Below the pieces are notes generated by a model, which saw only the letters and a list, made by a program, of their open reading frames with translations, made no database searches and had not been told where the DNA came from. From Nostoc sp. MG11 (GTDB taxonomy: Bacteria > Cyanobacteriota > Cyanobacteriia > Cyanobacteriales > Nostocaceae): a DNA stretch of 64,000 bases. Where the stretch lies: positions 186,001 to 250,000 of the forward strand of contig NZ_JACXXN010000001.1 in the NCBI RefSeq assembly GCF_014904695.1, written 5' to 3'. The position numbers and the translations under genes were made by a program. This document shows, piece by piece, positions 33,966 to 43,952 of the stretch; position 1 is the stretch's first letter, and each line of letters opens with the position of its first letter.

Positions 33966-35825
33966 CTAGTTTATTTCTGTTTTAATCGGTAAGACGATTA
34001 CAAACTCTGTCCCTTGTTCCAATTCTGAAGTTACTTCTATTTTTCCTTTGTGTTTGTCAACTATCTGATAACAAATACTTAAACCTAATCCAGTTCCTTT
34101 TCCTACTGGCTTAGTTGTGAAAAATGGATCAAATAGTTTATTTTTAATCTCTGGTGAAATTCCATAACCATTATCTTTGATTCCTACTTGGATAAAAGTA
34201 TCATCTTTTTTTAATGTATTTATAATAATTTGTTTACTTTTACGTGATTGACCTTTTTGGTCTAGCAGAACATCTATTGCATTACTCAGAATATTCATAA
34301 ATACCTGGTTAAGTTGTGCTGGATAACACTCAACTAATGGTAAATCTCCATAGTTTTTAATTACTTCAATTTCTGACTGAAATCTGTGATTTAGAATTAA
34401 CAGGGTATTATCAATTCCTTCATGAATATTTACATCTTTCATATCAGCTTCATCTAATCGGGAAAAGTTACGTAAAGATAACACAATTTCCCGAATGCGT
34501 TGAGCACCCATTTTCATAGAAGAAAGTAGACTGGGTAAGTCTTTATTAATAAAATCTAAATCAATTTCCTCAATTTTTTCTTCAATTATCCAGATGGGAT
34601 CTGGATATTGTTGCTGATATAAATTTACTAGATTAAGTAAGTCTTGAGTATAATCATTAGTGCATTGAATATTACCATAAATAAAGTTAACAGGATTATT
34701 AATTTCATGAGCTATACCTGCTACCATCTGCCCAAGAGAAGACATTTTTTCTGTTTGAATTAATTGCCCTTGGGTTTCTTTTAAGTCTTGCAATATTTTT
34801 TGAAGTTCTTGAGTTCGTTCTTCTACCCGTTGCTCTAAACTTTGGCGAGCTAGTTCTAGTTCTTGGGTTCGTTCTTCTACCCGTTGCTCTAGACTTTGGT
34901 GAGCTAGCTTTAGTTCCTGGGTGTAATCTCCTACCCATTCCACTAATTGATTCAAGGAAGTCGCTAATGTCCCTACTTCATCTTTGCTTGTAACATTAGC
35001 TCTGAGTTGAAAATTTGATTCTTGAGTAATTTTTCTGGCAACGTTAGTAACTCTTTGTAGGGGACGGGCAATCAACCTACTGGTGTATAGTGCTAGTAAA
35101 GCTGCGATCGCAGATGATAATAACATACTTGCAATAATTACTTTAATTCGCAGTTTTTGAGCACTATCAAAGTTAGTATTTGCCTGTTTCTTATAAATTT
35201 CAGAATATCCTATAATCCGAATTAACTCATCAGAAAGTTTCTCAAATTCAATAGAAATGTTAACTTCTTTATTAAAAAAACTTAGTAGTTCTTTCTGGTC
35301 AGATTTTGCTTCTTTTGTTAATAATTTATTTTGTTCAATCTGCTGCCAAAAATTTTTTACTATCTGTGTATAGATTTCAGTATTTTTTTTATAATTATTC
35401 AATAAGTTTAACAATTCTGTGTTATTTATGATCAAATCATGAGGATATGTATTTATAAATATTTCTAATTCAGATAATTGCTGATTAACTTGAGTAATTT
35501 CATTTAGGAATTTATTTTTTTCAAATTCCAACCAAACAGAGTTTTCTAACACAGTAACTAACCTTTGTGGATGTAATCTCACTCTGGTTATTTTATTTTC
35601 TAAATCTTTTAAAAGAGATTGTTGTTGAGAAGATAAATTCAACTGTCGCTGAGCAAGCCTTTCATAGCGATATGCAAATAAAAAACCACTTATTGTGCCT
35701 ATAAAAGTAATGCTAACTGCCACAGTATAGCCATAACTAATCTTTCTAGCGATGTTCCAATCATCGCTTAAGTGACTAAGGAAAATAAAGATTTTTCTAA
35801 AATAGTGTTTCGTATCAGCTATCAT
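33966..35825 (-). CDS. Membrane sensor histidine kinase with HAMP and coiled coil
   Basis: A 619-residue kinase: membrane helix 1 (about 29-50), a helical periplasmic domain of about 180 residues, membrane helix 2 (about 230-252), HAMP domain (about 253-305), a coiled coil made of two 18-residue repeats (LAHQSLEQRVEERTQEL and its near copy), then H-box AGIAHEINNPVNFIYG and ATPase motifs NAIDVLLDQ, DNGYGI, FFTTKPVGKGTGLGLSI. The H-box type is that of the NtrB/ZraS-like (HisKA, EINNP) class. It starts 19 bases after the PhnD-like gene and is surely co-transcribed. No response regulator is adjacent. Confidence 0.92.
   Translation of the reverse strand: MIADTKHYFRKIFIFLSHLSDDWNIARKISYGYTVAVSITFIGTISGFLFAYRYERLAQRQLNLSSQQQSLLKDLENKITRVRLHPQRLVTVLENSVWLEFEKNKFLNEITQVNQQLSELEIFINTYPHDLIINNTELLNLLNNYKKNTEIYTQIVKNFWQQIEQNKLLTKEAKSDQKELLSFFNKEVNISIEFEKLSDELIRIIGYSEIYKKQANTNFDSAQKLRIKVIIASMLLSSAIAALLALYTSRLIARPLQRVTNVARKITQESNFQLRANVTSKDEVGTLATSLNQLVEWVGDYTQELKLAHQSLEQRVEERTQELELARQSLEQRVEERTQELQKILQDLKETQGQLIQTEKMSSLGQMVAGIAHEINNPVNFIYGNIQCTNDYTQDLLNLVNLYQQQYPDPIWIIEEKIEEIDLDFINKDLPSLLSSMKMGAQRIREIVLSLRNFSRLDEADMKDVNIHEGIDNTLLILNHRFQSEIEVIKNYGDLPLVECYPAQLNQVFMNILSNAIDVLLDQKGQSRKSKQIIINTLKKDDTFIQVGIKDNGYGISPEIKNKLFDPFFTTKPVGKGTGLGLSICYQIVDKHKGKIEVTSELEQGTEFVIVLPIKTEIN
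34805..34912. repeat. Two 54-bp in-frame tandem repeats in the kinase coiled coil
   Basis: Units 34805-34858 and 34859-34912 differ at five positions and each encodes 18 residues of the linker helix between HAMP and the H-box. Confidence 0.9.
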
Positions 35826-35844
35826 TCATTTAGGGATTATACTT

Positions 35845-36732
35845 TTATAAAAAATTTCCTTGTCCGAGCTTTTGATAAACTTCACGAATCATATTATAAC
35901 TATCATCATTTGCCGGAATTAATTTACTTCCTTTGTACTTTTGGTTTTCTTTAGCAGTCAGCAAACTTTGAATTAGTTTTTCTTGATGCTCAATCATGCG
36001 CGATTGTAGGTCTGCTATAAAGCTAGACGTTAATTGATTACTAGCAACAAATACATCATTAGGAAGTAACGGACCTGTAAATATTATAGAAAAATCTTTT
36101 TCAAGTAAGCCCTCAGATTCTAAAATGTTTTTGTATCTGTCAGATGCAGTTGCCCAGGCATTTACTTCACCTTTTTTTAAAGCTTGTACTCCCTTATCAC
36201 CTAACATAACAATTTTGAAATCAGTTTTTGGATCTAATCCAGCATCCATCAGTAGTTTTGTAGGAGCAAGGTGTCCAGAGGTTGAGCCAACTTTTCGCAT
36301 GGCAATTGTTTTATTTTTCAATTGAGCTAATGATTTAATTTTGCTATCTGCACGAACTACAATAATAGGATGGTAGTTGCTGCGCTCGATGGCAATTATC
36401 GGAATAGCTTTTGCCCTAGCATTCAAGATTAAGTATTCTGAAGGCCCTGCAAATACAATATCTACCTCTCTTGATAACAGGGCTGGTGCTGCTGCTGTAG
36501 GATTTTCTACAGGGAAAAACTCAATTTTTATACCTAATATTTCTTCTAAGACAGTGCGGAAAACTCCATAATCTCGTTGTAAATCTTCAATTCCAGTGGC
36601 ATCTGTAACTGCAAATTTTAGCTTTTTTGGTGCAGTTATTGTCATCTGCTCTGAGTTATTAATAGAATTTACTCCTGTTGTACAGCCAGCAGTAAACAGT
36701 AGCGAATACCAAAGTAAGTTCCGCCGTTTCAT
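35845..36732 (-). CDS. PhnD-like periplasmic binding lipoprotein
   Basis: A 295-residue phosphate/phosphite/phosphonate-type binding protein. A lipoprotein signal (WYSLLFTAGC, Cys near residue 17) anchors it outside the cytoplasmic membrane. Family motifs: FAVTDATGIEDLQRDYGVFR, REVDIVFAGPSEYLIL, KNKTIAMRKVGSTSGHLAP and GEVNAWATASDRY. No permease or ATPase gene accompanies it; the only partner is the membrane kinase 19 bases downstream. It therefore probably acts as a sensor subunit, presenting an oxyanion or other ligand to the kinase, rather than in transport. The ligand is unknown. Confidence 0.88.
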   Translation of the reverse strand: MKRRNLLWYSLLFTAGCTTGVNSINNSEQMTITAPKKLKFAVTDATGIEDLQRDYGVFRTVLEEILGIKIEFFPVENPTAAAPALLSREVDIVFAGPSEYLILNARAKAIPIIAIERSNYHPIIVVRADSKIKSLAQLKNKTIAMRKVGSTSGHLAPTKLLMDAGLDPKTDFKIVMLGDKGVQALKKGEVNAWATASDRYKNILESEGLLEKDFSIIFTGPLLPNDVFVASNQLTSSFIADLQSRMIEHQEKLIQSLLTAKENQKYKGSKLIPANDDSYNMIREVYQKLGQGNFL

Positions 36733-36999
36733 AAGTTTGAATGATATTGCAAATGTAAAATTTATTGGTTGTTATTAGTAATATACTTATGAAGCTTATT
36801 GCTTTTTTGTATTTGTGACTTCTGTAAAATTACGTAAATAAGTTTGATGAATTTGGAAATCCTGAGTGTTTTAAATTATTCTTGTTGCTTTATCATTGTT
36901 TTTTTGACTAATAAATGATAAAACTATTCAGCAATGCTGAGTTAATTAAAGTTAGGAATTAGGAGTTTTTAATTGATTCACTCCTAATTCTGAACTTTT

Positions 37000-37380
37000 C
37001 TATAACTTTAAATTCCAAGCAGCAAAAGCTAAAGCCCCCCAACCAGCAAGAAAGGCTGCGCCGCCGAGTGGTGCGATCGCCCCCAAAGATTTAACACTAC
37101 TTAAGCTAAGGGTGTACAAGCTTCCTGAGAAAATAGCAATGCCAATGATAAATAACCATCCACTTGCTATGAGGGTAGGTGGAGGGGACTCGGTGCGGCT
37201 AATTAGTACTGCTACAAGTAAAAGTGCAAGAGCATGATACATTTGGTAGCGAGCGCCAGTTTCAAAAATTTCTAGCGATCGCTCACTAATTTTTTCTCGC
37301 AAGGCATGAGAAGCAAAAGCACCAGCGGCAACAGACAAACCGCTTAAAATGGCAGCTACGCTCAAAAAAATCTGCGTCAT
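37000..37380 (-). CDS. DUF423 (YgdD-like) small membrane protein
   Basis: A 126-residue protein with four predicted membrane helices. Family features are AGAFASHALREKISERSLEIFETGARYQMYHALALLL near the N-terminus and a Gly/Ala-rich C-terminus (AIAPLGGAAFLAGWGALAFAAW). Members such as E. coli YgdD are of unknown function. It is transcribed leftward, 62 bases from the next leftward gene's end. Confidence 0.88.
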   Translation of the reverse strand: MTQIFLSVAAILSGLSVAAGAFASHALREKISERSLEIFETGARYQMYHALALLLVAVLISRTESPPPTLIASGWLFIIGIAIFSGSLYTLSLSSVKSLGAIAPLGGAAFLAGWGALAFAAWNLKL

Positions 37381-37442
37381 GAGACTTAGCCGTAATTTGG
37401 TGTAAAATTTGACGGGGCTAAAGTATAAATCCCTAATTGAAT

Positions 37443-37922
37443 CTAGACTTCAAAATGATATGATACAGCCCCCTCTTCACTCACCTTAAAATTAGCATTG
37501 AATTCTTTAGCTTTTTTATCTAGATATTGTCTGGCGTCGGCTGCTGGTAATTGTGATTGCATGGCAAAGCCAAGTACAGTCATCCGCCCATTATTTTCTT
37601 CTAGCATTTCATAAAAAACCGATTGCAGGCGATCGCTAGCTTGTTGATTAAGTGCCTTTTTTTGCTGCCGACTTTGACTGTACAATCCCAATGCTAACCA
37701 TCCCCCCAATATTAAAGTAGGGACACCAAAAACCAGACCACCAACGGCAGTATTATCTTCTTGATAAGTAGGATTTTGTGCCGTAAAATCATACTCATCT
37801 TTGGGATATACGTTTATCTTGTTTGTAGCATTTTTTTCAATTACCGCTGAGACTGATAACGTTACAAACATGAATCCGAGTGTAAGTAGCCAACCTGCGG
37901 CCAATTTTTCAGCAGTCTTCAT
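37443..37922 (-). CDS. Conserved hypothetical membrane protein
   Basis: A 159-residue protein not recognised by name. Two membrane helices (about 9-28 and 62-81, VGGLVFGVPTLILGGWLALG) flank a short polar loop. The soluble C-terminal part (QSVFYEMLEENNGRMTVLGFAMQSQLPAADARQYLDKKAKEF) looks like a small winged-helix or SHOCT-like helical module. It is upstream of the DUF423 gene on the same strand. The function is unknown. Confidence 0.7.
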   Translation of the reverse strand: MKTAEKLAAGWLLTLGFMFVTLSVSAVIEKNATNKINVYPKDEYDFTAQNPTYQEDNTAVGGLVFGVPTLILGGWLALGLYSQSRQQKKALNQQASDRLQSVFYEMLEENNGRMTVLGFAMQSQLPAADARQYLDKKAKEFNANFKVSEEGAVSYHFEV

Positions 37923-38288
37923 ATTTCCACTTCAGATTTTAACTTTGCTAGCGATTTTAACTTTACTTTCGCAAAGGTTCCAGTATCTCAATCTGGGCTT
38001 TTTAGCTGTTACACCTCACTGTCTCGCTAACTCCAGCACCTTGAAGAAGCAGAGTTACTCATCGCGTGTAAGGCACCCCAGCAATCATGTAATATTTTAA
38101 TATACTTATTCACTGTAAAAATTCGGCGTTACACAATTTCAAAATGATGATTGTAGGGTAAACATCCTACGCATTCCAAAAATGCAAGCAGAGGTGAAAC
38201 GCATATCCTACCAATGTATCAACATTATCCCGCCAATATACAAGACTAAAAATTCAACCTCAAAGACACTTTACAAACCAAAAAATCG
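37923..38288. other. Divergent intergenic region
   Basis: It should hold promoters for the leftward membrane protein and the rightward ATPase. A weak hairpin (gtaggg...catcctac) lies near 38154-38170. No gene is seen. Confidence 0.4.
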
Positions 38289-39809
38289 ATGCTCAGTAGA
38301 CCTAGTGCACATATTACTATGATACCATTACCGTCTCAGAGAAATCCTTATATCATTGGTCGTCCTATTAGTGAACCGGAACTATTTTTTGGGCGAGAGG
38401 AAGAATTATCGTTTATTGAGGAAAACCTCAAACGAGGCGAAAAAATCATATTAGTGCATGGTCAAAGACGTATTGGTAAGTCATCCTTGCTTCATAAGAT
38501 TTCTAAATGCGTCAAACTAGATAACTTTGCTTTTGTTACCTTTGATTTAGAACATTATAGCCAAGAAAAAATTGAATATCTCTTAGAGAATTTAGCGGAA
38601 ACCGTTATCGAACAATTAGAAATCACTCCAGGCAAAGTAGTAATACCCAGAGTCAAACAAATACAAGAACAAAAAGATATTTTCTATACCAAATTCTTGC
38701 ATCAGATTTATGAATACTTGAAAGCCACTAATTTGGTATTACTTTTAGATGAGTTTGATGCTTTAAACGATAAAAGTATAGGTGCAACATTAGAATCATT
38801 GTTTAAGCAATTAAACCATGTTGTTTTTCAAAATAAAAGATTATTTGTAATTATTTTTGCTGGTAGACAAACCACAGATATATCAAATTTAATAGAAATA
38901 TTTCAGAATGTACCTATTGTAGAAGTTGGATTGCTAGATGACGAGAGTATTAAGCAGTTGATTATCAAACCTGCTGCAAATTCTCTAAAGTACGAACCAA
39001 AAGCCATACAAGCAATTACCAACTTATCCGCAGGACATCCGTACTTCATTCAAGTCTTATGTTTTGCGATTTTCAATAGAGCGCGAGAACTAGAAAAATG
39101 GGAAGTCACTGAAGAAGATGTAGAAACTATTGTAGATAAAGCTATTGAACTCGCGGAAGCTGGCTTTGCATGGTACTGGGAGGCTTTATCTGTAAGAGAG
39201 AAAGTAGTATTTTCTGCTGTGGCGGAGGCGCAAAGGATAGCTATTAAAAAAAATGACCAACAACTAGAGGAAGACCCCTTAATGCTCCTGGAAGGCAATG
39301 ATGTCTTGTCAAGATATTTGATAGAAGAACTAGCTAGAGAATTAACATATAAGGGTTTTTTAAACGAGCAAGGCAATAAAATAAGAATAGAATTAGTCCA
39401 TCGTTGGTTACTCCAACGTCATCCGTTATGGGATGAAATCAGGGAATTAGAGAAACTAGATCAACAAAAAGTTGACCATACTTCTCAAACACTTAATCAA
39501 ACACCTCAAATAAGCAACCAAGTCAGAAAGGAACCAATAAGGCAACAGCAGAGTAGTATTATTGAAAACAGTGATTTGAATCACTATCCTCAAAGTTTTA
39601 ATCATCATGTATCTGCTGTCAAAACTTTAAAACCTAAAAATTCTTTCACTAAGCGTGAAGTCTGGTTAGTTGCTGGAATCATTCTCTTAGGAGCTGCTGC
39701 GATCGCTTCTTTTATGATCATGATTTATTCTTCAAAGCAGAGCGATCGTCAAGATAAAGCGCAGAACTTGATATCAATTGTAATATCTAGCGACAGTGCT
39801 GAGTACTGA
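38289..39809 (+). CDS. P-loop (STAND/AAA-type) ATPase with C-terminal membrane anchor
   Basis: A 506-residue protein. The N-terminal line NPYIIGRPISEPELFFGREEEL leads into a P-loop ATPase: Walker A HGQRRIGKSSLL (about 58-69), Walker B LVLLLDEFDAL (about 148), sensor-like VIIFAGR, then a helical/winged-helix region (to about 380), a Gln/Asn/Ser-rich spacer and a single membrane helix near 455-478 (VWLVAGIILLGAAAIASFMIM). This fits archaeal-ATPase/STAND-like proteins that work as signalling switches; some have roles in defence, but no effector domain is visible here. The start could instead be Met11 (38319). No operon partner is present. Confidence 0.8.
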   Translation: MLSRPSAHITMIPLPSQRNPYIIGRPISEPELFFGREEELSFIEENLKRGEKIILVHGQRRIGKSSLLHKISKCVKLDNFAFVTFDLEHYSQEKIEYLLENLAETVIEQLEITPGKVVIPRVKQIQEQKDIFYTKFLHQIYEYLKATNLVLLLDEFDALNDKSIGATLESLFKQLNHVVFQNKRLFVIIFAGRQTTDISNLIEIFQNVPIVEVGLLDDESIKQLIIKPAANSLKYEPKAIQAITNLSAGHPYFIQVLCFAIFNRARELEKWEVTEEDVETIVDKAIELAEAGFAWYWEALSVREKVVFSAVAEAQRIAIKKNDQQLEEDPLMLLEGNDVLSRYLIEELARELTYKGFLNEQGNKIRIELVHRWLLQRHPLWDEIRELEKLDQQKVDHTSQTLNQTPQISNQVRKEPIRQQQSSIIENSDLNHYPQSFNHHVSAVKTLKPKNSFTKREVWLVAGIILLGAAAIASFMIMIYSSKQSDRQDKAQNLISIVISSDSAEY

Positions 39810-39882
39810 ATCATACGCTTGTACTCAAAACTCAGCACAGGCTAAAGCTCCGCTATCGCGCTTCACCACTCACAACTCAGCA

Positions 39883-40569
39883 CTACTGAAGCGTCGCTTC
39901 TAACAGACGCGAAAAATAAAAGCGAGTCCGAGTCATCGACTGTCTTTGTACTGAAAAACCATTACTTTCTAAAATTTTCACCACATCAGCCTCACGATGC
40001 AGATAAGCGCGAGTGGCTTTACTTGCTCCAGGAAAGAAACTGCCAATTTTCTTGAGTATACTGAGAGCGAAAGTCTTCGGTGCAAAACTGAGAATTATCC
40101 GCGACTGCGCCAAAGAACAAAGGTGAGAAATCATCTCATCTGCTTTTTCTTGAGGGTAGTGGATGAGAACATCCAAGCAAATAACAGTGTGGTAACTACC
40201 ATTCAATGATTCCAAATCTTGCACGGCAAAAGTGGGATTTTCCGAGTTTCCCAAGGTTTCCAAAGCTCTATCCTTGGCTTCTGTGACCATTTTTTCAGAA
40301 ATATCGCTGGCATAAATCTTAGCACCATCTGCCGCCAAGGGGATGCTAAGACTACCTACACCACACCCTGCATCACAGATTGATAGCTCTGCTAAATTGT
40401 TATCAGCTTTCAACCAGCCAAGAACAGTATCTACAGTTTGCTGGTGTCCGTTGCGGATGTCTAGCTGGACTTTGTTGACTTCGCCATCGCCGTATATCCG
40501 CCTCCAACGGTCAAACCCTGTGGAATTGAAATACTCACGAACTATTGTTTTATCATCGGTTGCGTTCAT
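39883..40569 (-). CDS. chlM: Magnesium protoporphyrin IX methyltransferase
   Basis: Methylates the C13 propionate of Mg-protoporphyrin IX with S-adenosylmethionine, an early step of the chlorophyll branch. About 228 residues: DKTIVREYFNSTGFDRWRRIYGDG is the family N-terminus; the SAM site is ICDAGCGVGSLSIPLA with ASDIS; ALSILKKIGSFFPGASKATRAYLH and SVQRQSMTRTRFYFSRLLEA close the protein. The ATG at 40569 gives the family N-terminus; an upstream in-frame start would add 14 residues. It is transcribed alone, convergent with the ATPase gene. Confidence 0.96.
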   Translation of the reverse strand: MNATDDKTIVREYFNSTGFDRWRRIYGDGEVNKVQLDIRNGHQQTVDTVLGWLKADNNLAELSICDAGCGVGSLSIPLAADGAKIYASDISEKMVTEAKDRALETLGNSENPTFAVQDLESLNGSYHTVICLDVLIHYPQEKADEMISHLCSLAQSRIILSFAPKTFALSILKKIGSFFPGASKATRAYLHREADVVKILESNGFSVQRQSMTRTRFYFSRLLEATLQ

Positions 40570-41084
40570 AAACTGTGATTTTTTAAGGTTCCCAATGCTT
40601 AAAATTATCATTGATAGGAACCCAAAAGAGCAGTATTTTAGATTTTTCCATTTGTTTGGTTAGGCTCAGGCTTTAATCTGGGGACATTTACGGATTTTTG
40701 CATTAAATCTAACTTTAATCTTGTTATCTCACAAATTATTATCATTATTTTCTATTCAAAACTTTAACTCAGCATAAATTTTGATTTATTTCAACTAAAA
40801 ACTTTTATTTTTCTATAATTTCACTATTTATAATTCGTAGATAACATTTATAACTATTGAAATATCGATTATTTTATTAATAGACACTTCCACTCTTATT
40901 TCTATCTATAGATATGAATAACGCCTTTCTTAAGGTAGAGTCGTTAGTGCGATCGCAACATTTATGCTGTTAAAGATTTAACGAGTGGTAACTAAGGATA
41001 CTAAATAATATAATAATTTTAAGCAATAATTAGTGTATTTTTTATTTATAATTAACTTTAACATTTCAGGTTTATTTATTACAA
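40570..41084. other. Divergent intergenic region between chlM and antiporter
   Basis: Very AT-rich; no gene, tRNA or clear promoter. A TATCTATAGATA palindrome lies near 40902-40914. Confidence 0.4.
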
Positions 41085-43160
41085 ATGATACCAGATTCCG
41101 TAATAGACAGTCCTATCATTGCATTTACAATTCTTCTAACAGTAATTTTTACTGTACCTCCTATATTTGAGCGACTCCGACTTCCTGGATTAGTGGGATT
41201 GCTTGTAGCAGGTGTCGTTCTAGGACAAAACGGGCTAAAACTATTAGATTCTGAGTCTGACACTGTCAAATTACTCTCAGATATTGGCAAGATTTATTTG
41301 ATGTTCGTGGCAGGTTTAGAAATTGACTTAGAGCAATTTCGTAAAACTAGGAATCGCTCAATTGGGTTTGGTACTCTGACATTCATAGTACCAATGATTG
41401 CTGGCATTATTGTAGGGCGTTTATTCAATTTTGGTTGGAATGCTTCAGTCCTAATTGGTTCTTTGCTTGCCTCTCATACTCTCTTAGCATACCCAATCGT
41501 GAGTCGTTTGGGAGTTGTAACAAATGAAGCTGTAACAGTTACAATTGGTGCAACAATTTTTACTGATACGGGTGCTTTGCTAGTGCTAGCAATTTGTGTT
41601 GGAATTCATAGAGGGGAATTTTCCGCCTTGAGTTTAGCGACTTTGTTAGGTGGATTAGCAATTTACTCTGCTATTGTTCTATTTGGATTTGACTGGGCAG
41701 GAAAAGAGTTTTTTCGTCGCTCTGGAGATGAACAAAGTAATCAGTTTTTGTTTATCTTACTAGCTTTATTTTTAGCATCTGTTGGAGCGCAGGTAATTGG
41801 AGTTGAGAAAATCGTTGGTGCATTTTTAGCAGGATTAGCTGTCAATGATGTTCTAGGACGTAGCCCAGTCAAAGAAAAAGTTGAGTTTATTGGCAGTGTA
41901 TTATTTATCCCTTGTTTCTTTGTAGACATGGGATTGTTAATTAATATTCCTGCATTTATCAAAACCCTCAGTTCAATTTGGCTGACGCTAGCAATAGTAG
42001 TGGCTTTGATTGGCAGCAAATTTATAGCGGCATTTTTAGCCAAACTGTTTTACCGCTACAATACGGCGGAATTACTAACAATGTGGTCATTATCTTTGCC
42101 ACAGGTAGCAGCCACATTAGCAGCAACGTTGGTTGCCTATCAAAGTTTAAATCCTGCTGGTGAGAGATTAATCAATGAAGGTGTGTTAAACAGTGTCATT
42201 GTCCTGATGCTGGTTACTGCAATCTTAGGGCCGATAATCACAGCTCGATTTGCCACTTTGCTACAGCTAGCTCCCGCAGATATAGGAACAGATAGTTTAA
42301 CAACTTGGTGGGATTATGAGACTCAGCAGGTAGAACAACAAGCTCCATTTACTGTGGTAGTGCCGATTTATAACCCTCAAACTCAGCGCTATTTAATAGA
42401 AATGGCAGCACTCCTAGCTCATCATGAATCTGGGCGGATTGTGCCATTAGCTATTACTAAAGCACACATCCACATGGATGATCCGCAGTTAGTTATAGCA
42501 CTAGAAGAAAATCAAAAAAGATTGAATTTAGCTAGAGAAATCAGTCAAGAATTTGACGTAGAAGTATCACCTGCAACTCGGATTGATGATGATGCAGCTT
42601 TGGGAATTAGTCGTACCAGTCGAGAACAAAACTCTAGTTTAATTGTGATGGGTTGGTCGCGGACAACAGGTTTGCGTGCCCGTTTATTCGGTAGTGTAAT
42701 TGATAGCGTCTTCTGGTCTTCTCATTGTCCGGTAGCAGTAACACGCTTGTTAAGTAGTCCTACAACAATTCGCAAAATTCTCGTACCAGTCGGAGACTTA
42801 ACGCGTCAAACCATAGGTGCTGTGCGGTTTGCTCAAATTTTGGCTGATGTCAATCAAGCTGAGGTGCTGCTGTTACATGTATGCGATCGCAAAATACCCC
42901 AAACCTTGGTAGAAAAATTTGCATCTCAATGGACTGATATCGCTGCTAAAAGTCAGTTACAGGTGAGTACAAATATTCAGGCAATCAGAGGTGATGATAT
43001 CGCTAGAGTTATAATTCGGGAGGCTCAGGCATTTGACTTAGTAGTGTTACGTTCCGTCCGTTATCGCACAGCAGGAGGATTAGCCGTCAGCCAAGTGACA
43101 ACGCAGCTAATTAAAGAATTGAAGTGTTCAATTGTATTGCTGGGAGAACCTAACTCCTGA
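41085..43160 (+). CDS. CPA2-type cation:proton antiporter with tandem USP domains
   Basis: A 691-residue protein of the plasma membrane. The first ~400 residues form a Na+/H+ exchanger (CPA2, KefB/NapA-like) domain of about 12 helices, including IYLMFVAGLEIDLEQFRK and LLASHTLLAYPIVSRLGV, the typical core helices. The rest forms two universal-stress-protein-like domains (about 420-555 and 560-690; SLIVMGWSR...GLRARLFGSVIDSVFWSSHCPVAV is a classic USP nucleotide-binding tail). Such fusions probably tie ion exchange to nucleotide or stress signals. Ion specificity (Na+ or K+) cannot be read. It stands alone. Confidence 0.9.
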   Translation: MIPDSVIDSPIIAFTILLTVIFTVPPIFERLRLPGLVGLLVAGVVLGQNGLKLLDSESDTVKLLSDIGKIYLMFVAGLEIDLEQFRKTRNRSIGFGTLTFIVPMIAGIIVGRLFNFGWNASVLIGSLLASHTLLAYPIVSRLGVVTNEAVTVTIGATIFTDTGALLVLAICVGIHRGEFSALSLATLLGGLAIYSAIVLFGFDWAGKEFFRRSGDEQSNQFLFILLALFLASVGAQVIGVEKIVGAFLAGLAVNDVLGRSPVKEKVEFIGSVLFIPCFFVDMGLLINIPAFIKTLSSIWLTLAIVVALIGSKFIAAFLAKLFYRYNTAELLTMWSLSLPQVAATLAATLVAYQSLNPAGERLINEGVLNSVIVLMLVTAILGPIITARFATLLQLAPADIGTDSLTTWWDYETQQVEQQAPFTVVVPIYNPQTQRYLIEMAALLAHHESGRIVPLAITKAHIHMDDPQLVIALEENQKRLNLAREISQEFDVEVSPATRIDDDAALGISRTSREQNSSLIVMGWSRTTGLRARLFGSVIDSVFWSSHCPVAVTRLLSSPTTIRKILVPVGDLTRQTIGAVRFAQILADVNQAEVLLLHVCDRKIPQTLVEKFASQWTDIAAKSQLQVSTNIQAIRGDDIARVIIREAQAFDLVVLRSVRYRTAGGLAVSQVTTQLIKELKCSIVLLGEPNS

Positions 43161-43186
43161 TCTGGAAATCAACACAAATAACAAGT

Positions 43187-43210
43187 AGAGACGTTACATG
43201 TAACGTCTCT
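43187..43210. repeat. Palindromic repeat AGAGACGTTACA family
   Basis: Perfect 24-base palindrome, 26 bases after the antiporter stop codon. A variant of the element at 12853-12881, with compensating changes in both arms (TTGCA to TTACA). Confidence 0.95.
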
Positions 43211-43559
43211 CTATAGGGTTTAGGGTTTTATTTATGTACTTTATTTACCTAAAATCTGCTGTAGTTCTGGTAAATTGCGATCGCTTTTCAGCCAATTGCT
43301 CATTGACAGGAACCGCAAAGAGCGATCGCTTCTACAGATTTTTAGTTAAGTGATGGTTAGTATTCCTTTTAAATAAGATTAAAATTCAATAAATCTAAAT
43401 TATTATCATCATCAATAACATAAAGCTGGGAGATTTGATTTTTAGCCGCGACAGTCGGAAATTTACCCGCAATAATCTCATTTTTAAAGCTAATTTACAG
43501 GAATTTACGTACCAAGTTATACCAATTTAAAAAAAGAATGTGACAGATAGACCATGTAC

Positions 43560-43580
43560 AGACGTTGCATTGCAACGTCT
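43560..43580. repeat. Palindromic repeat AGACGTTGCA family
   Basis: Perfect 10-base arms around T, extended imperfectly on both sides. The core is identical to that at 12853-12881. Confidence 0.95.
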
Positions 43581-43952
43581 CTACTAGCAAATCTTGAAAA
43601 TGTAACTAGGAAGGACAAAAGTAAACCTGAATTCTTACCTTGCATAATATTCTGCCTAAACAAAATCAAAAGAATTAACAATCAAATCTAAGCTTTGTTC
43701 ATTTTAAACATAAATCTTATCTTATATACTTTTTTTAAGTGTGGCGTTCACGGTTTTTTACTTTGATTTTTGGTAAATTAAGGCTTTCTTAAATCAAAGT
43801 ATTTTAATTGATATTTAACTTACTTCCAAGCAAATTCTAACTAATTGTCCAAAATAGATATGTAGTTAGAAGATATTTTTTTATTGAAAATGAAAGTCGA
43901 AAAATGCTTTCATTCATGTCGTTGAGCTTCCTCTTCCTGGAGGAATTTCACT

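Larger units (their letters stand above)
43161..43952. other. Repeat-bearing intergenic region
   Basis: Holds two palindromes of the GTAGAGACGTTGCA family (43187-43210 and 43560-43580) and several GCGATCGC sites. On the minus strand about 40 codons near 43369-43491 (...EIIAGKFPTVAAKNQISQLYVIDDDN...) end in a stop and look like a gene remnant. The right 250 bases are AT-rich leader for the repeat protein. Confidence 0.5.

Noticed and set aside
38289-39809. Defence-system role for the P-loop ATPase
   Set aside because: No effector domain, nuclease or defence genes nearby; only a membrane helix at the C-terminus.
43369-43491. About 40 codons on the minus strand resembling a gene tail
   Set aside because: No start codon and a stop in frame just upstream; too short to assign.
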